Assembly: GCA_001872985.1 (NCBI GenBank)
Contig: MNYA01000285.1
Span: 1-6,153, forward strand
From: a bacterium CG2_30_54_10
GTDB lineage: Bacteria > Muiribacteriota > Ozemobacteria > Ozemobacterales > Ozemobacteraceae
DNA: 6,153 nucleotides
Direction: 5' to 3'
Shown here: positions 5,743 to 6,153 of the stretch, piece by piece
How the letters are laid out: every line of letters starts with the position of its first letter
Numbering within the stretch: position 1 is the stretch's first letter
Made by a program: the position numbers and the translations under genes
The notes under the pieces: model-generated
What the model was told of the DNA's origin: nothing
What the model saw: the letters and a program-made list of their open reading frames with translations, nothing else
Databases searched by the model: none

Positions 5743-6153
5743 ATGGGCCTGACTCGATATTATGGGTATTACTCAAACGTCTCACGCGGGAAACGGCTGA
5801 AACAAGAGGGCGACGACAAAGTGCCCTCAATAAGTGAATCGCTTGGAACCGGGAAAGCATTCCGACGGAATTGGGCACGGTTGATCCAGAAGATCTACGA
5901 AGTTGACCCTTTGGTATGTCCAAAATGCCAAGGGATTATGAAAGTGATTAGTTCTACTGTCTCACTTAATTTACCACAAGGGCACAAGGATCGGCATTGG
6001 AAGCGCAATCCAGAAATATTTTTCTTTTAGCTTTCATAATCATTCTTTCTTTGTGTTCATCAAGCCTTTGAGATAAAAGTGAGACAGTAGAATTAGCTTT
6101 ATCGAGGCGAGAGACGTCATCGAAAAGATATTGAAGCACCTTGGCCTCTGGCT
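5743..6153 (+). pseudogene. IS91-family transposase, C-terminal fragment interrupted by a MITE
   Basis: The frame from about 5743 reads LTRYYGYYSNVSRGKR, then RRNWARLIQKIYEVDPLVCP, KCQG and MKVIS. This is the C-terminal region of IS91-type (Y2, rolling-circle) transposases, including the CPKC zinc-binding pair. The frame is cut at 5951 by a 141-bp insertion and resumes at 6097 as FIEARDVIEKILKHLGLW, running off the window. Deleting the insertion plus one TTAG copy joins the two parts in frame as MKVISFIEARDV, the expected family ending. The catalytic N-terminal two-thirds are absent, so it cannot transpose by itself. The 5' limit is approximate: the same frame is open back to 5683, but 5683-5742 does not look convincingly like transposase. 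Confidence 0.85.
5952..6092. mobile_element. 141-bp MITE with 16-bp inverted repeats and TTAG target duplication
   Basis: TTCTACTGTCTCACTT (5952-5967) is the exact reverse complement of the right end (6077-6092). TTAG directly flanks both sides (5948-5951 and 6093-6096). The interior is AT-richer than the surroundings, has no gene and carries a short tandem CACAAGG pair. The host sequence, an IS91 transposase frame, is restored exactly by removing the element and one TTAG, which proves insertion. No transposase is encoded, so mobility would have depended on an enzyme elsewhere. A two-base TA duplication is a less tidy alternative, since the outermost repeat bases would then mismatch. Confidence 0.88.

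Noticed and set aside
1..6153. CRISPR array, tRNA or rRNA genes
   Set aside because: I saw no regularly spaced direct repeats of CRISPR size, and no cloverleaf or rRNA-like segments on either strand.

Overview
The window looks like accessory DNA from a Gram-negative-type bacterium of moderate to fairly high GC. It is dominated by mobile and recombined pieces: an integron integrase with a cassette-like gene, two short inverted-repeat elements, an IS91-family transposase remnant and a 5'-truncated signalling gene. The gene families (CHASE2 adenylate cyclase, IS91 transposase, a small 'WDP...LW' protein, environmental IntI) would suit Desulfobacterota ('deltaproteobacteria') or an uncultured lineage such as Riflebacteria. 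No rRNA or other marker is present, so taxonomy is only a guess.

Left part (1-1722): an integron head in the classic divergent layout. The integrase gene (739-1722, +) points right. The cassette side points left, with genes on the minus strand. The first minus-strand gene (315-677) encodes a 120-residue protein of unknown function. Three bases after its stop codon lies a 95-bp imperfect palindrome (217-311) whose ends match the attC core boxes, so gene plus site look like an integron cassette. Beyond it the next cassette begins, with a short reading frame and then a partial gene running off the left edge. No convincing attI core is visible in the 61 bases between the integrase and the first cassette gene.

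Middle part (1723-3905): two plus-strand genes follow the integrase. The first encodes an unrecognised 189-residue protein whose Shine-Dalgarno sequence lies in a perfect 6-bp hairpin. The second encodes a 466-residue fusion of an Mrr-like restriction-endonuclease-fold domain, with the usual catalytic lysine replaced by arginine, to a ParA/MinD-type ATPase with an intact deviant Walker A motif. This pair is the best candidate in the window for an undescribed system, perhaps in defence or DNA maintenance.

Right part (3906-6153): a gene-free stretch is mostly a 290-bp element bounded by perfect 15-bp inverted repeats. Then comes a minus-strand class III adenylate cyclase with all expected catalytic residues but only the tail of its CHASE2 sensor domain. 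Its missing 5' end abuts, head to head, the C-terminal fragment of an IS91-family transposase on the plus strand, so both genes lost their 5' portions at one breakpoint (about 5650-5743). A 141-bp MITE with 16-bp inverted repeats and a TTAG target duplication is inserted into the transposase remnant. Removing it with one TTAG copy restores the transposase reading frame through to the window edge.
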